Shown piece after piece: positions 16,630-26,569 of a stretch of DNA of 64,000 bases. Position 1 is the stretch's first letter. The number at the start of each line of letters is the position of its first letter. The DNA is from Vibrio sp. SCSIO 43137. GTDB lineage: Bacteria; Pseudomonadota; Gammaproteobacteria; Enterobacterales; Vibrionaceae. Under the pieces are notes generated by a model, which was given only the letters and a program-made list of their open reading frames with translations, ran no database searches and was not told where the DNA came from. The stretch covers positions 2,170,001 through 2,234,000 of the forward strand of contig NZ_CP116383.1 in assembly GCF_028201475.1 (NCBI RefSeq), given 5' to 3'. The position numbers and the translations under genes were made by a program.

Positions 16630-17982
16630 CTATTCCGTTATTTCACTGACTAACAGATCAAAAGTAGATGCAGAATCACTTACAGCAATGGCCTGATACA
16701 CCTTTCCGTCTTCAACGGTAATGGCAGCAGGACCAATGACAGCAGTGGCAACATTAGCCGGTGTTACTGTTACATAGTAAGTGCCATCGGCAACATAAAC
16801 CTGCTGAACACTCTGCTTGTAAGCAAAATCTTCAATCGCCGGGCTACTGGCAGCAAAGTTAGTGGTTTCCGTTAAGTAGACATCAACAGAGGCCGCTGCA
16901 GGGTTTTGAGCTGCATGCAGAACATTAAGTACGGCACTGGTTGCCACTTTTCTTCTCTCATCGCGAATAACCAGAGGCTCGATGGTTGCAAGGAGATCAA
17001 CGGCATAAACGCTGTAATCCATACCGGCTGCAAAAGAAACATCCTGCGCATCTATAACCGTTGAACCGGCAGGGTCATCACCAGCGTATACGGTAATGTC
17101 ATAACTGCCTGAAGCAATATCAGCATAGGGGGTTGAGATATCTTTGAAGTCCAGATTGGATACGGCTTCTGTACCGTTTAATGCAGCATCAACCCGGGGA
17201 GCATCGTAAACCAAGTGACCAACCCGTAGCTGGCTCTGCTCTGTATTGTTATAGATAATCGAAGAACTGCTGCTACCATCCATAACCATCAGTTTTACCG
17301 GTGATGAACCAGCAACCTCGTTAGTATTCGGTATAGCGGCAATAGTTAGCTCACTGTTGGCTGCAAGAGGCACACTTCCCGAATCAAATACCACTGTCTT
17401 GGTACCGGAAAGAGTAAGACGAATCTGGTAGTTGCCGCTGGCAATGTTCAGTACTCCGCTGCTGGCCTTATAGCCCAGCGTATCAACGGGAGCAGCGCTA
17501 TTAATATCTGCGCCGGGAGCGGTTACATAGACATCAACATCAGGTACACCAGCTGAAGCATGTACTACCTGAACATCTAATGTTGTTGCAGACTCAGAAC
17601 CGACCGCAGGTCTGCTGACAATAAGAGCGTCAACAGGAGTGCTAGTCGCCGCATCAGCTTCACCGACAACCAGAACAGTATACTTCTGACTGTCTGCAAG
17701 ATTCAGAGTGGTTGAAGGAATAACGGTAGCGCTCTGCCCCCCGGGAAGGCGGACATCAACTTTTACCGTATTACTACCAGCTAGTACAGATACGTAGCCA
17801 GACGTTTTTCCAAAATCTCCTCCTGTCCACTTTCTCTTGCCATTGATGGATACATCAGCCAGAGGGGCATCCTTAGAAGCATGAACCGCCTGTACAGACG
17901 ATCTTCGATCATTATCTTCTCCGCAACCACTCAGCATAAATGCTGATGCCGAGAAGACAGAAGCTAGCAGTAACTTATTCAT
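16630..17982 (-). CDS. lipoprotein with four DUF4397-like repeats
   Basis: 450-residue predicted lipoprotein. The signal peptide ends in a lipobox (MNKLLLASVFSASAFMLSGC), so the mature protein should begin at that cysteine. Four repeat units can be recognised by their openings: VQAVHASKDAPLADVSING, VQVVHASAGVPDVDVYVTAP, LRVGHLVYDAPRVDAALNG and LNVLHAAQNPAAASVDVYL. Each is followed by a TVT/V-rich beta sandwich, as in DUF4397. The start is ATG 17982, just after a GAGGAAAGGGAA ribosome-binding tract; the upstream in-frame extension to 18078 is unlikely. Its role on the cell surface is unknown, and no functional partner is adjacent. Confidence 0.82.
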   Translation of the reverse strand: MNKLLLASVFSASAFMLSGCGEDNDRRSSVQAVHASKDAPLADVSINGKRKWTGGDFGKTSGYVSVLAGSNTVKVDVRLPGGQSATVIPSTTLNLADSQKYTVLVVGEADAATSTPVDALIVSRPAVGSESATTLDVQVVHASAGVPDVDVYVTAPGADINSAAPVDTLGYKASSGVLNIASGNYQIRLTLSGTKTVVFDSGSVPLAANSELTIAAIPNTNEVAGSSPVKLMVMDGSSSSSIIYNNTEQSQLRVGHLVYDAPRVDAALNGTEAVSNLDFKDISTPYADIASGSYDITVYAGDDPAGSTVIDAQDVSFAAGMDYSVYAVDLLATIEPLVIRDERRKVATSAVLNVLHAAQNPAAASVDVYLTETTNFAASSPAIEDFAYKQSVQQVYVADGTYYVTVTPANVATAVIGPAAITVEDGKVYQAIAVSDSASTFDLLVSEITE

Positions 17983-18306
17983 TTCCCTTTCCTCACTAAT
18001 CAGGCTCTGCAACAAGCTTTTCCTGCCTGCTATCCCGCCCTTAAACTGTTTTCCATTTTGGCTGATTGACAGCAACAAAATGACTTCAGGTAGTAATACG
18101 AAGGAGCAAATGAAAAGATCACTAAAATTTGTAATTGATTGTTTTACTATTTACATCAGTAGGTTAAGCAACTTCGAGTTTCCAGAGCGGCATGCACCGA
18201 GTGATATTGAATAAAAACAGATAGTTAATTTTGAACTGAAGGGGTAACACCCTTAACTCTGGTTGGATTCAGTAAACTGGAATGAAGGAATTAGCAAACA
18301 CTAGAT
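17983..18306. other. intergenic region between lipoprotein gene and 4.5S RNA
   Basis: AT-rich DNA holding the lipoprotein promoter and the region downstream of the SRP RNA. I see no additional gene. Confidence 0.5.
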
Positions 18307-18416
18307 GGGTGGAAGCCCCAGCCACATCCCGGCACACAAGTCGCCCGCCGTGGCTGCTCCCTTCCGGGCCTGACCAGGTCAACGAGGTATTGTTGCGGGA
18401 GGACCAGGGCCTCCAT
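18307..18416 (-). ncRNA. ffs: 4.5S signal recognition particle RNA
   Basis: On the minus strand this folds into the small bacterial SRP hairpin. Diagnostic blocks are CTCCCGCAAC near the 5' end, CAGGTCAGGCCCGGAAGGGA with the GGAA tetraloop, GCAGCCA, and GTGTGCCGGGATG on the return strand, as in E. coli 4.5S RNA. It binds Ffh and targets membrane proteins to SecYEG. The ends are approximate. Confidence 0.95.
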
Positions 18417-18695
18417 AGATTTTGTTTCACCATTTGGTGAGTGCGGAGGATTATCTGTTATCCGGAATCGCTTTGCAAGTAATAGAAAGCCATATTCTTG
18501 CCTTTGCTGTCTGAATGACTATTAAATGTACTTTACGCATAATTTCTGATTGATAGCTCAACAAAAACAGTTCCTTTTCGCATTTAGACTCCGGTAGTAT
18601 ATCCGCATAACGTCAAGATGCTTTTGCAGCGAGATTTATCAGCATCAGATCAAGGTGTTAACTTGAAAAGTGCATTATAAAAAGCGGAACTCAGA

Positions 18696-19031
18696 ATGGA
18701 TCCATTTTTACAGCAAGTATTTATTGTTATTCATCAAATCCCCAAAGGTAAGGTCTCCAGCTATGGCGAAGTGGCTAAAATGGCTGGTTATCCCGGTTAC
18801 GCCCGTCATGTTGGTAAAGCCCTTGCAAATCTGCCAAAGGACTCAAAGCTGCCTTGGTTCAGAGTAATAAACAGTGCCGGAAAAATCTCTCTCAAGGGAA
18901 ACGACCTGCTGAGACAAAAACAGAAACTTGAAGCGGAAGGCGTTGAAGTGAACGAGAGCGGCAGAGTTAAAATGAAGCTGTATCAATGGAAACCGGGTGA
19001 ACAATCGCTTCTTAGTCCAGCCGTATTTTAG
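18696..19031 (+). CDS. alkyltransferase-like protein (Atl/YbaZ)
   Basis: 111-residue member of the O6-alkylguanine transferase fold lacking the catalytic cysteine. Where MGMT has PCHRV, this protein has PWFRVI, the tryptophan form that defines Atl proteins. They bind O6-alkylguanine and channel it to nucleotide excision repair rather than repairing it directly. The helix-turn-helix region (GKVSSYGEVAKMAGYPGYAR, HVGKALANLP) is complete. It lies just before tesB in the same direction. Confidence 0.9.
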   Translation: MDPFLQQVFIVIHQIPKGKVSSYGEVAKMAGYPGYARHVGKALANLPKDSKLPWFRVINSAGKISLKGNDLLRQKQKLEAEGVEVNESGRVKMKLYQWKPGEQSLLSPAVF

Positions 19032-19073
19032 TATCGTTAGTTTTTAAAAGAATAATAGAAAGAGAGAGAAAGT

Positions 19074-19934
19074 ATGAGTAAACCATTAGAGTCACTCCTC
19101 AAGCTGTTGAATCTTGAGCAACTGGAACAGGGACTTTTTCGTGGTCAGAGTGAGCACCTTGGTCTGCCTCAGGTATATGGCGGACAAGTGCTGGGACAGG
19201 CGCTATCTGCAGCAAGATATACCGTAAGTGATGACCGCATTGCCCACTCATTCCACAGCTATTTTCTCTACCCCGGCGACCCTGAAATGCCGATTATCTA
19301 TGATGTGGAAACCTTAAGAGACGGACGCAGCTTCAGTACCAGAAGAGTAAAAGCGGTACAAAAAGGGCGTCCTATCTTCTATCTGACCGCTTCTTACCAT
19401 GGCGAAACAGACGGTTTTGAACACCAAAACCCTATGCCGCAGATTGAAGGGCCGGAAAACTATAAATCGGAAAGAGAGCTGGCCAGTCAAATAGCCGAAT
19501 TTTTGCCGGAGAAAATCCAGCAGGTATTTTGTGGTGAGAAGCCTATCGAAGTCCGCCCGGTAACCGTTATTAACCCGTTAAAGCCGGTAAAAGCCGACCC
19601 GAAACAGTATCTCTGGATTAAAGCTAACGGCACAGTTCCTGATAAACAGATTATTCACCAGTATCTGCTGGCCTATGCCTCTGACTGGGGCTTCTTAGTT
19701 ACGGCAATGCACCCGCATAAGGTCACCCTAATGACACCAAACTTTCAGGTCGCCACTATAGACCACTCTATGTGGTTCCATCGTCCATTTAAAATGGATG
19801 AGTGGCTGCTCTATGCAATAGAGAGCCCTACTGCCAGTAATGAGCGTGGTTTGGTAAGGGGTGAGATTTACAACCAGCAGGGTGATCTTGTTGCCTCAGC
19901 GATTCAGGAAGGGGTGATGCGCTTTACCCAGTAA
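19074..19934 (+). CDS. tesB: acyl-CoA thioesterase II
   Basis: Hydrolyses medium and long chain acyl-CoA. The 286-residue double-hotdog protein shows the TesB blocks: LFRGQSEHLGLPQVYGGQVL, GQALSAARYTV, SFHSYFLYPGDPEMPIIYDV and the C-terminal ATIDHSMWFHRPFKMDEWLL. The catalytic triad residues appear as Asp in IDHSMWFH, the Thr/Ser of SPTASNERG and Gln in ASAIQEGVMR. The start is an ATG at 19074 following AAAGAGAGAGAAAGT. A perfect inverted repeat spans its stop codon. Confidence 0.96.
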   Translation: MSKPLESLLKLLNLEQLEQGLFRGQSEHLGLPQVYGGQVLGQALSAARYTVSDDRIAHSFHSYFLYPGDPEMPIIYDVETLRDGRSFSTRRVKAVQKGRPIFYLTASYHGETDGFEHQNPMPQIEGPENYKSERELASQIAEFLPEKIQQVFCGEKPIEVRPVTVINPLKPVKADPKQYLWIKANGTVPDKQIIHQYLLAYASDWGFLVTAMHPHKVTLMTPNFQVATIDHSMWFHRPFKMDEWLLYAIESPTASNERGLVRGEIYNQQGDLVASAIQEGVMRFTQ

Positions 19935-19940
19935 AGCGCA
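19918..19940. repeat. inverted repeat spanning the tesB stop
   Basis: TGCGCTTTAC-CCA-GTAAAGCGCA is a perfect 10-bp inverted repeat containing the tesB stop codon. It lies between convergent genes and may end transcription, though no long T-run follows. Confidence 0.6.
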
Positions 19941-19947
19941 TAAACAA

Positions 19948-20421
19948 TTAACCTTCATCAATCGGCAGAGCCGTTGTATATTTCAGCGGCTCCATGGCAA
20001 AAGTTGAAGTGACATTAGAAATACCGTCCACGCTGTTTACCAGCTTCTTATAAAACTCATCGAAACACTTCATATCTTCCACCTGAACTTTCATCATATA
20101 GTCATATTCACCGGCCATACGATAAAACTCCATCACTTCCGGGAAAGGCGTTACAGTCTCTACAAAGCGATGGTACCACTCATGCGAGTGATCTATGGTT
20201 TTTACCAGAACAAAAGCGATAAAGAATAACCCCAGTCTTTCCGGATTAAGCAGTGCTACCCGCTTATTAATAACACCGTTGTCTTCCAGCCTTTTCAGCC
20301 GCTTCCAGCAAGGCGTGGTAGTAAGGTTTACCTCTTCTGCCAACTCATTAAGAGAAACGGTACTGTCATTTTGCAGAATAGACAGAAGTTTTCTGTCGGT
20401 TTTATCTAACTCGATTTTCAT
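19948..20421 (-). CDS. Lrp/AsnC-family regulator
   Basis: 157-residue feast/famine regulator. The N-terminal HTH is [20 protein letters not shown] with the recognition helix [18 protein letters not shown]. The C-terminal RAM domain is seen as [18 protein letters not shown] and [20 protein letters not shown]. The start is an ATG at 20421. Such proteins usually sense amino acids. The divergent 46-residue membrane protein is a conceivable target; the amino acid sensed is unknown. Confidence 0.93.
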   Translation of the reverse strand: MKIELDKTDRKLLSILQNDSTVSLNELAEEVNLTTTPCWKRLKRLEDNGVINKRVALLNPERLGLFFIAFVLVKTIDHSHEWYHRFVETVTPFPEVMEFYRMAGEYDYMMKVQVEDMKCFDEFYKKLVNSVDGISNVTSTFAMEPLKYTTALPIDEG

Positions 20422-20805
20422 TGCTTATCATCTTTAGAATAATTTTCTCTATTCTAGCCCATAAGTAGAAAATATATAGAAACGTTCTGCAATTGATAGG
20501 GCTAAATCACACACTCGATTACCACCTGAGGACTCTATTTCTAAATATGAGTAATTTTTAACCGGATATATTCAGGATCGCGAAGATCTTTAATTTGATC
20601 TCCTTATTTTTAACCATTTCGTCTATTAATTAATCAATTTTTATCATTAGCTCTGTCAATGAAAATTAATTTGATTTAATTATGACAATTTGATTGCATT
20701 TATATTTCAGTGTATATACAATCAAAATACACTTGATAGACGCAGTATAGCGAACATTAAAGGTACCTCACTTTATGATTTAACCCCACAATGGGAGACA
20801 GTATT
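20422..20805. other. AT-rich divergent regulatory region
   Basis: Strongly AT-rich DNA between the Lrp-type gene and the 46-residue protein, with runs such as TTAATTAATCAATTTTTATC. It probably contains both promoters and possible Lrp or H-NS sites. No gene seen. Confidence 0.5.
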
Positions 20806-20946
20806 ATGGTAAACAGAGATCTACGCAGCGCACTGAAAACTTGGCACAACAGCGACATCACAGAGTACAATGAAGCACCAATTTTTGTACGTCTTATCGG
20901 TGCAGCCATCGTTGCCGCTTCAACCGTACTTGCTTTGATTAACTAA
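20806..20946 (+). CDS. 46-residue single-pass membrane protein, unknown
   Basis: Short open frame from ATG 20806 to TAA 20944-20946 with GGGAGA a few bases upstream. The first half is polar (MVNRDLRSALKTWHNSDITE), the second a hydrophobic helix (VRLIGAAIVAASTVLALIN). This fits a small inner membrane protein with a cytoplasmic N-terminus. A hairpin terminator follows at about 20980. Upstream AT-rich DNA and the neighbouring Lrp-type regulator suggest regulated expression. I do not recognise a family. Confidence 0.6.
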   Translation: MVNRDLRSALKTWHNSDITEYNEAPIFVRLIGAAIVAASTVLALIN

Positions 20947-20978
20947 TTGAATTTTAAAATTTATTAGTTAATATGATT

Positions 20979-21016
20979 ATTAAAGGAGGGCGTGAAAATG
21001 CCCACCCTTTAATCAT
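20979..21016 (+). terminator. probable terminator after the 46-residue gene
   Basis: TAAAGGAGGGC pairs imperfectly with GCCCACCCTTTA around a GTGAAAAT loop, with one bulge. The T-tract after it is weak. Confidence 0.5.
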
Positions 21017-21159
21017 TTCAGAAACACCCTTTCCGCTTTATCAAACTATATAAATCACTCTCTTTCTATACCTTCGTTGTTCTAAATATCTTTCACCGAC
21101 TCTAAATAAAAAAACCAGACACTATTGCTAATGTCCGGCCTTTTCATAACTAAATCTGC

Positions 21160-24100
21160 TTATCCATGACTGGTTCTTGCCTTGGTATCATGTTGCAATT
21201 GTTTATTTAGCTCATGTTCTACATGACCCGGCGCCTGAGTAGTAGCAGAAATTAAACGGTACATAGCAGGAATAACGAACAAGGTCACTATTGTGGCAAA
21301 CGCCATACCAAAGAAAATCACAGTACCCACCGCAACCCGGCTTTCATAGCCTGCCCCACTTGATGTTATCAATGGAACTGAGCCAGCCAGAGTAGTAAAG
21401 GCCGTCATCATAATCGGGCGTAAACGTCTGGCTGCGGCATTAATAATCGCCTTCTCAAACTCAATGCCTCTGTCTCTAAGCTGGTTAGCAAATTCCACTA
21501 TCAGAATTCCGTTTTTAGTCACCATTCCTATCAACATGATCATGCCAATCTGGCTATAGATATTCAGCCCCTGACTCATAAAGAACAGCCCTAAGAAACC
21601 ACCAAATACCCCCATAGGTACGGTAAACATCACTACCAGCGGGTTAATAAAGCTTTCAAACTGCGCCGCAAGCACCAGATAAGCCACCAGAAGAGCCAGA
21701 CCAAACACCACTAATATGCTGGACTGATTCTCTTTGTAATCTTTTGACTCACCTGAGTAACTAATCGCAATATCACCCGGCAAAGATTCTATTGCTTTGG
21801 CATCCAGATAATCTAACGCATCACCAAGGGTATAACCTTCAATCAGATTAGCCGTTACCGTTACCGCTTTCTTCTTATTGTAGTGAGACAGACGAATAGC
21901 CGAGGCGACCTCTTCAACTTTTGTTACCGCATCCAGTGTTACCAAATCTCCGCTGGCCGTCTTCATATAGATCTGACTAAGATCCTGAGCATTATTGAAG
22001 TGGTTCTCATCACCCCTTAAATAAACGCTGTACTCTTCACCTCGCTCGACAAAGGTAGTCTCGCTCTTACCTCCTAGCATGATTTCCAGCGTATCTGAAA
22101 TGTCTGAAACCTTAATACCTAACTCAGCAGCCTTTGGTTTGTCCACAGTAACCACTAGCTCTGGTGTTTTCTCAGAGTAGTCAATTTCTGCCCCTTCCAT
22201 CATAGGGCTATTTTCTGCTTCATGTTTAAGTAGCTCAGCCCACTGTTTTAGCTCGCTATAGTCTGAGCCACCCAATACAAACTGAACCGGTTCACTGGAA
22301 CCGCCCCTGAACCCCGGAGTAAACGGAATAACCCTTGCGTCAGGAATGCCTGTCAAAGCTTTACGAACCATGCCGAGCGCCTGCTGCGCAGACACCGTTC
22401 GCACATCCCAGTCTTCAAGGATCATAATAACAAAACCAGTCTGATCCCCTGCACTACCACCGAAGGCCGGCGTCTGAAGGCTGAAGGATTTAAGTACGCC
22501 TTTGCCCAGCAGTGGCATCAAACGTGACTCTACCAGGTCCATATTGGCTGACATGCGGTTATAACTAGTGGCATCGGCACCACGAACAAAGGCGAGAAGA
22601 ACTCCCCTGTCTTCTGCCGGAGCTAACTGAGAAGGAATGGTTTTCATCAGGCCGTAACTGCCCCCAATACAGGCAAGAATAATCAGGGGAGCCGCCAAAC
22701 GAACTCTCATCACCTTAGCAAGCAAATAGCGGTAACCGGATTCCAGCTTAGCAAACAAGAATTCAATCCCCCGGTTGAAAGCATTACGTTTTACATTCAA
22801 CTTTAGAATTTTACTGCCGAGCACCGGTGTAAGAGTCAATGCAATAAGAGAGGAGAAAATAACCGCCATTGAAAGCAGAACAGCAAACTCGGTAAACATC
22901 AGGCCGATCATGCCATCCATAAAGGAGATAGGCAGGAATACCATCACCAAAACCAAAGTAGTCGCAACGACGGCGAACCCCACTTCTCTGGTTCCTTTAT
23001 AAGCTGCCACAAGAGGCGGCTCGCCATTTTCCACATGATGGAAAATATTCTCTACCACTACAATGGCATCATCGACCACCAAGCCAATAGACAAAATCAA
23101 CGCCATCAAGGTAATCAGGTTAATCGAAAAACCAAAGAAATAGGCGGAGATAAATGCTGAAATTAGCGACACAGGAACAGTAATGGCAGGAATAAGGGTT
23201 GCCCGCACCTGACCAATAAAGATATACAGAACCAGTACGACCAGTCCGCCGGTAATAAACAGGGTGTTGTAAACCTCGGAAATGGAACGGTCGATAAAAA
23301 TAGTCGAGTCATAGTCTATGGCCAGACGGGTACCTTCAGGCAGGAACTTCTGAATGGCATCCACTTCTTTATGCACCCTGTCCGCAACGTCTAGAGGGTT
23401 AGCATCTGACTGGGGCACAATACCCATACTGACATTAACAACACCATCGCTTTTGAAAGTGGAGTTTTCATTGCGTGAACCTATATAGACTTCAGCAACG
23501 TCACGCAGATAGACGGGAGAACCATCGCTTGCCCTTTTGATCACCAGAGACTGAAAATCCTCAACCTGCTTATAGGTACGCGCGGTACGCACAGACATAA
23601 CAATCGCATCATTGCGGACTTCTCCCCCCGGGCTTTCAAGGTTCTCAGACTTAAGGGCTGACGTGATATCTGTCGTCGTCACTCCCCTTCCGGCCATCAG
23701 TTCAGGATTCAGCTTTACATACATAACTTTGTAAAGGGCACCAGAAATATCCACAGAACTCACCCCCGAGATCAGACTAAAGCGATCAACCAGAACTCGT
23801 TCTGTATAATCTGTAAGCTGAGTCCGGTCCATTTCCGATGAGCTGAGGTTAATATAGAGAGAGGCTTCACCACTACCATTGTTCTTATACACCAGAGGCT
23901 CATCCGCTTCATCGGGCAATGCCCGTTGAGCACGAGCCACAGCATCACGGACATCGCTTACACCGGTGTTCAGATCATAACCAAGTTCAAAAGTGACTTT
24001 GATACGTGAAGAGCTGTTACGTGTGGTAGATGAGATCTCATCAATACCGCTGATACCGGAAAGTTGATCCTCGATAACTGACGTAATCTGGCTTTCGATA

Positions 24101-24273
24101 ATAGTGGCAGAAGCGCCTTCATAACGGGTAGAGATAGAAACCACCGGATTTTCAATATCCGGCATCTCACGCACAGCAAGCTTACTAAACGAAACCATCC
24201 CGAATACCAGCAGAAGCATGCTGAGAACAACAGCAGCTACCGGTCTTTTTACTGATACATCAGATAACCACAT
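21160..24273 (-). CDS. RND-family efflux transporter, inner membrane subunit
   Basis: 1037-residue proton-driven pump of the AcrB/HAE1 class. It opens with MWLSDVSVKRPVAAVVLSML and has two large periplasmic loops and twelve membrane helices. The proton relay is visible in TM4 as GLVVDDAIVVVENIFHHVEN with the paired aspartates, and helices such as VVFGLALLVAYLVLAAQFES and MIMLIGMVTKNGILIVEFAN match the family. Its start abuts the adaptor gene's stop (shared base 24273), so the pair is one operon. No outer membrane channel gene follows; TolC is presumably supplied elsewhere. Substrates are unknown. Confidence 0.96.
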   Translation of the reverse strand: MWLSDVSVKRPVAAVVLSMLLLVFGMVSFSKLAVREMPDIENPVVSISTRYEGASATIIESQITSVIEDQLSGISGIDEISSTTRNSSSRIKVTFELGYDLNTGVSDVRDAVARAQRALPDEADEPLVYKNNGSGEASLYINLSSSEMDRTQLTDYTERVLVDRFSLISGVSSVDISGALYKVMYVKLNPELMAGRGVTTTDITSALKSENLESPGGEVRNDAIVMSVRTARTYKQVEDFQSLVIKRASDGSPVYLRDVAEVYIGSRNENSTFKSDGVVNVSMGIVPQSDANPLDVADRVHKEVDAIQKFLPEGTRLAIDYDSTIFIDRSISEVYNTLFITGGLVVLVLYIFIGQVRATLIPAITVPVSLISAFISAYFFGFSINLITLMALILSIGLVVDDAIVVVENIFHHVENGEPPLVAAYKGTREVGFAVVATTLVLVMVFLPISFMDGMIGLMFTEFAVLLSMAVIFSSLIALTLTPVLGSKILKLNVKRNAFNRGIEFLFAKLESGYRYLLAKVMRVRLAAPLIILACIGGSYGLMKTIPSQLAPAEDRGVLLAFVRGADATSYNRMSANMDLVESRLMPLLGKGVLKSFSLQTPAFGGSAGDQTGFVIMILEDWDVRTVSAQQALGMVRKALTGIPDARVIPFTPGFRGGSSEPVQFVLGGSDYSELKQWAELLKHEAENSPMMEGAEIDYSEKTPELVVTVDKPKAAELGIKVSDISDTLEIMLGGKSETTFVERGEEYSVYLRGDENHFNNAQDLSQIYMKTASGDLVTLDAVTKVEEVASAIRLSHYNKKKAVTVTANLIEGYTLGDALDYLDAKAIESLPGDIAISYSGESKDYKENQSSILVVFGLALLVAYLVLAAQFESFINPLVVMFTVPMGVFGGFLGLFFMSQGLNIYSQIGMIMLIGMVTKNGILIVEFANQLRDRGIEFEKAIINAAARRLRPIMMTAFTTLAGSVPLITSSGAGYESRVAVGTVIFFGMAFATIVTLFVIPAMYRLISATTQAPGHVEHELNKQLQHDTKARTSHG

Positions 24274-25346
24274 TATTCAGAACCCTTCTTTGCTGGTGTC
24301 TGGCTGTTTTGTTCTTTCACTTCGACACCATCGCGCATATTTACAATGCCCTGAACAACAATACGCTCTCCAATTTCTAACCCTTTTTCTATCACCACTT
24401 CATTGCCAACCCGGGCACCTAGGGTGACTTCTCTGCGTATGGCCTTATTGTCACCGTTAATCAGGTAAACATAACGTTTCGTTCCTGAGTATTGCAGAGC
24501 CTGAACAGGAATAACCGGTGCATTAATCGCAGGAAACTGCAAGGTTCCGGACATCAACATGCCGGGTTTAAGTTTTTGTTCTGCATTATCAAAATCAATA
24601 CGTACTTTCAGATTCAGTGTTTCGCTGTTTATACGACTGTCAATACCAACCAGTTCTCCGCTAAATACCGTATTGCTCCATGCATTAGTGGTGGCATCAA
24701 CACGCATACCCTTACTCAACATAGAAAGATAACGTTCAGGAACCAGCAGATCTAACTGCATAACAGACAGGTTATCCAGCGTGACAAGTTCAGTACCGCT
24801 ACTGACCATTTTGCCCAGACTAAAATCGATAAAACCAACCGTACCGGAGAAAGGCGCTTCTATATTGAGCTGTTTCAGGCTGGCATTGGCAGCATCAAGC
24901 CTTGCCAAGGCGATATCAACACTCGCCTTCTGCGCATCTATTTCGGTCTGAGTAATCGCCCCCTTCTTAGCCAGACGCTCAAACTCCGTTAACTTCCTCC
25001 TCTCATCAGAAAGATAAGCCGTTGCTTCTGCGACAGAGGCCTTCGCCTTCTCATCATTTAACCGAATCAGAATATCGCCTTTTTCTACCTGCTGATTCGC
25101 ACTCATACTGATAGCAGCAACTTTTCCGCTCACTTCGGCTGAAACGGAGACAGACTGACGCGCTTTAAGCTTTCCGATTAATGTCAGCGACTGCGAAATT
25201 TCATGACTGGCTACTTTTTCAGACACAACAAAAACTGATCGTGCCTTACCCGGACCTGATGCTTTACCCTGTCCGGCGGCAAAAGTTACATTTGAAAAAA
25301 GCGTGACGGCAAGACAGATAAAGCCAACCAGATTGTAATTTTTCAT
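24273..25346 (-). CDS. RND efflux periplasmic adaptor subunit
   Basis: Membrane fusion protein linking the RND pump to an outer membrane channel. After a signal segment (MKNYNLVGFICLAVTLFSNV) come a lipoyl/barrel-sandwich half (QSVSVSAEVSGKVAAISMSA), a coiled-coil hairpin (DERRKLTEFERLAKKGAITQ then TEIDAQKASVDIALARLDAA), the second lipoyl half (NIEAPFSGTVGFIDFSLGKM) and a beta-barrel domain. I favour ATG 25346 since the signal peptide begins there; in-frame ATGs at 25358 and 25385 are possible and no start has a strong ribosome-binding site. About 357 residues. Confidence 0.92.
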   Translation of the reverse strand: MKNYNLVGFICLAVTLFSNVTFAAGQGKASGPGKARSVFVVSEKVASHEISQSLTLIGKLKARQSVSVSAEVSGKVAAISMSANQQVEKGDILIRLNDEKAKASVAEATAYLSDERRKLTEFERLAKKGAITQTEIDAQKASVDIALARLDAANASLKQLNIEAPFSGTVGFIDFSLGKMVSSGTELVTLDNLSVMQLDLLVPERYLSMLSKGMRVDATTNAWSNTVFSGELVGIDSRINSETLNLKVRIDFDNAEQKLKPGMLMSGTLQFPAINAPVIPVQALQYSGTKRYVYLINGDNKAIRREVTLGARVGNEVVIEKGLEIGERIVVQGIVNMRDGVEVKEQNSQTPAKKGSE

Positions 25347-25544
25347 TATTCTTCTCATAATTTGAACATTCCGCCATTCTATCAAGGCACATTTCAGTCA
25401 ACGTAAGCAATGTGTAAAGTAATGTAAAGATAGAGAAATCTACATTACTGTTAGCAAGTTAAGCTCATTTTTTGCTGTAAATGGTTACTTTCTGCCATCT
25501 TTGCCCAAAAAGCCAGCAACCGAGTCAAATTCGCAATAAATCTC

Positions 25545-25572
25545 TTTACAGCACATTCGATTTTGCTATTAT
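25545..25572 (+). promoter_or_regulatory. promoter of the tRNA-Tyr array
   Basis: TTTACA at 25545-25550 and TATTAT at 25567-25572 are separated by 16 bp, followed by a GC-rich GCGCTCCTC discriminator-like segment typical of stable RNA promoters. The first tRNA begins 67 bases downstream. Confidence 0.65.
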
Positions 25573-25638
25573 GCGCTCCTCACTTGAGAGCGGTTAGAAT
25601 TGGGACTAACCGGGACAATTAAGATGTCTAAATACCCT

Positions 25639-25723
<85 letters not shown>

Positions 25724-25810
25724 TACAATTTGGTTTTGATTGTAAATCGAAACTGATATATCCGGTCAGAATTGGGACTGTCCGAGGCATTTAAAATGTC
25801 TGAATACCCT

Positions 25811-25895
<85 letters not shown>

Positions 25896-25982
25896 TACAA
25901 TTTGGTTTTGATTGTAAATCGAAACTGATATATCCGGTCAGAATTGGGACTGTCCGAGGCATTTAAAATGTCTGAATACCCT

Positions 25983-26067
<85 letters not shown>

Positions 26068-26154
26068 TACAATTTGGTTTTGATTGTAAATCGAAACTGA
26101 TATATCCGGTCAGAATTGGGACTGTCCGAGGCATTTAAAATGTCTGAATACCCT

Positions 26155-26239
<85 letters not shown>

Positions 26240-26244
26240 TATTT

Positions 26245-26276
26245 AAAGCCAGCTCTTTTGAGTTGGCTTTTTTCTT
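26245..26276 (+). terminator. terminator of the tRNA-Tyr array
   Basis: AAAGCCAGCTC-TTTT-GAGTTGGCTTTTTT just after the last CCA, a strong stem with T-run. Confidence 0.9.
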
Positions 26277-26569
26277 TTCTGCTATTTCTGATATAGATCA
26301 ATTCAACCCGCTCAAATTTTATACATTAGAAATATTAATCTATATTCCTGAGTCACAGTTTCAGTAATAGAATCTTATATTTACTATTTTAACAGTAATT
26401 TTATGCATCTTTTTATACATTACTTTTCAATTATTTACACCCACACCCATTAGAATTACTAATCCATTAGTTAGATATTCTCATGCAGCATATGCAATAT
26501 ATAAAACTATCAAATGGTATAATTAGCCGATTTTTATACTTAACTTTTCAACACAATGAGATATATATA
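26277..26569. other. AT-rich promoter region of the POT permease gene
   Basis: Very AT-rich, with no gene supported. In-frame start codons upstream of 26570 lack a ribosome-binding site and conserved sequence. Confidence 0.5.
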
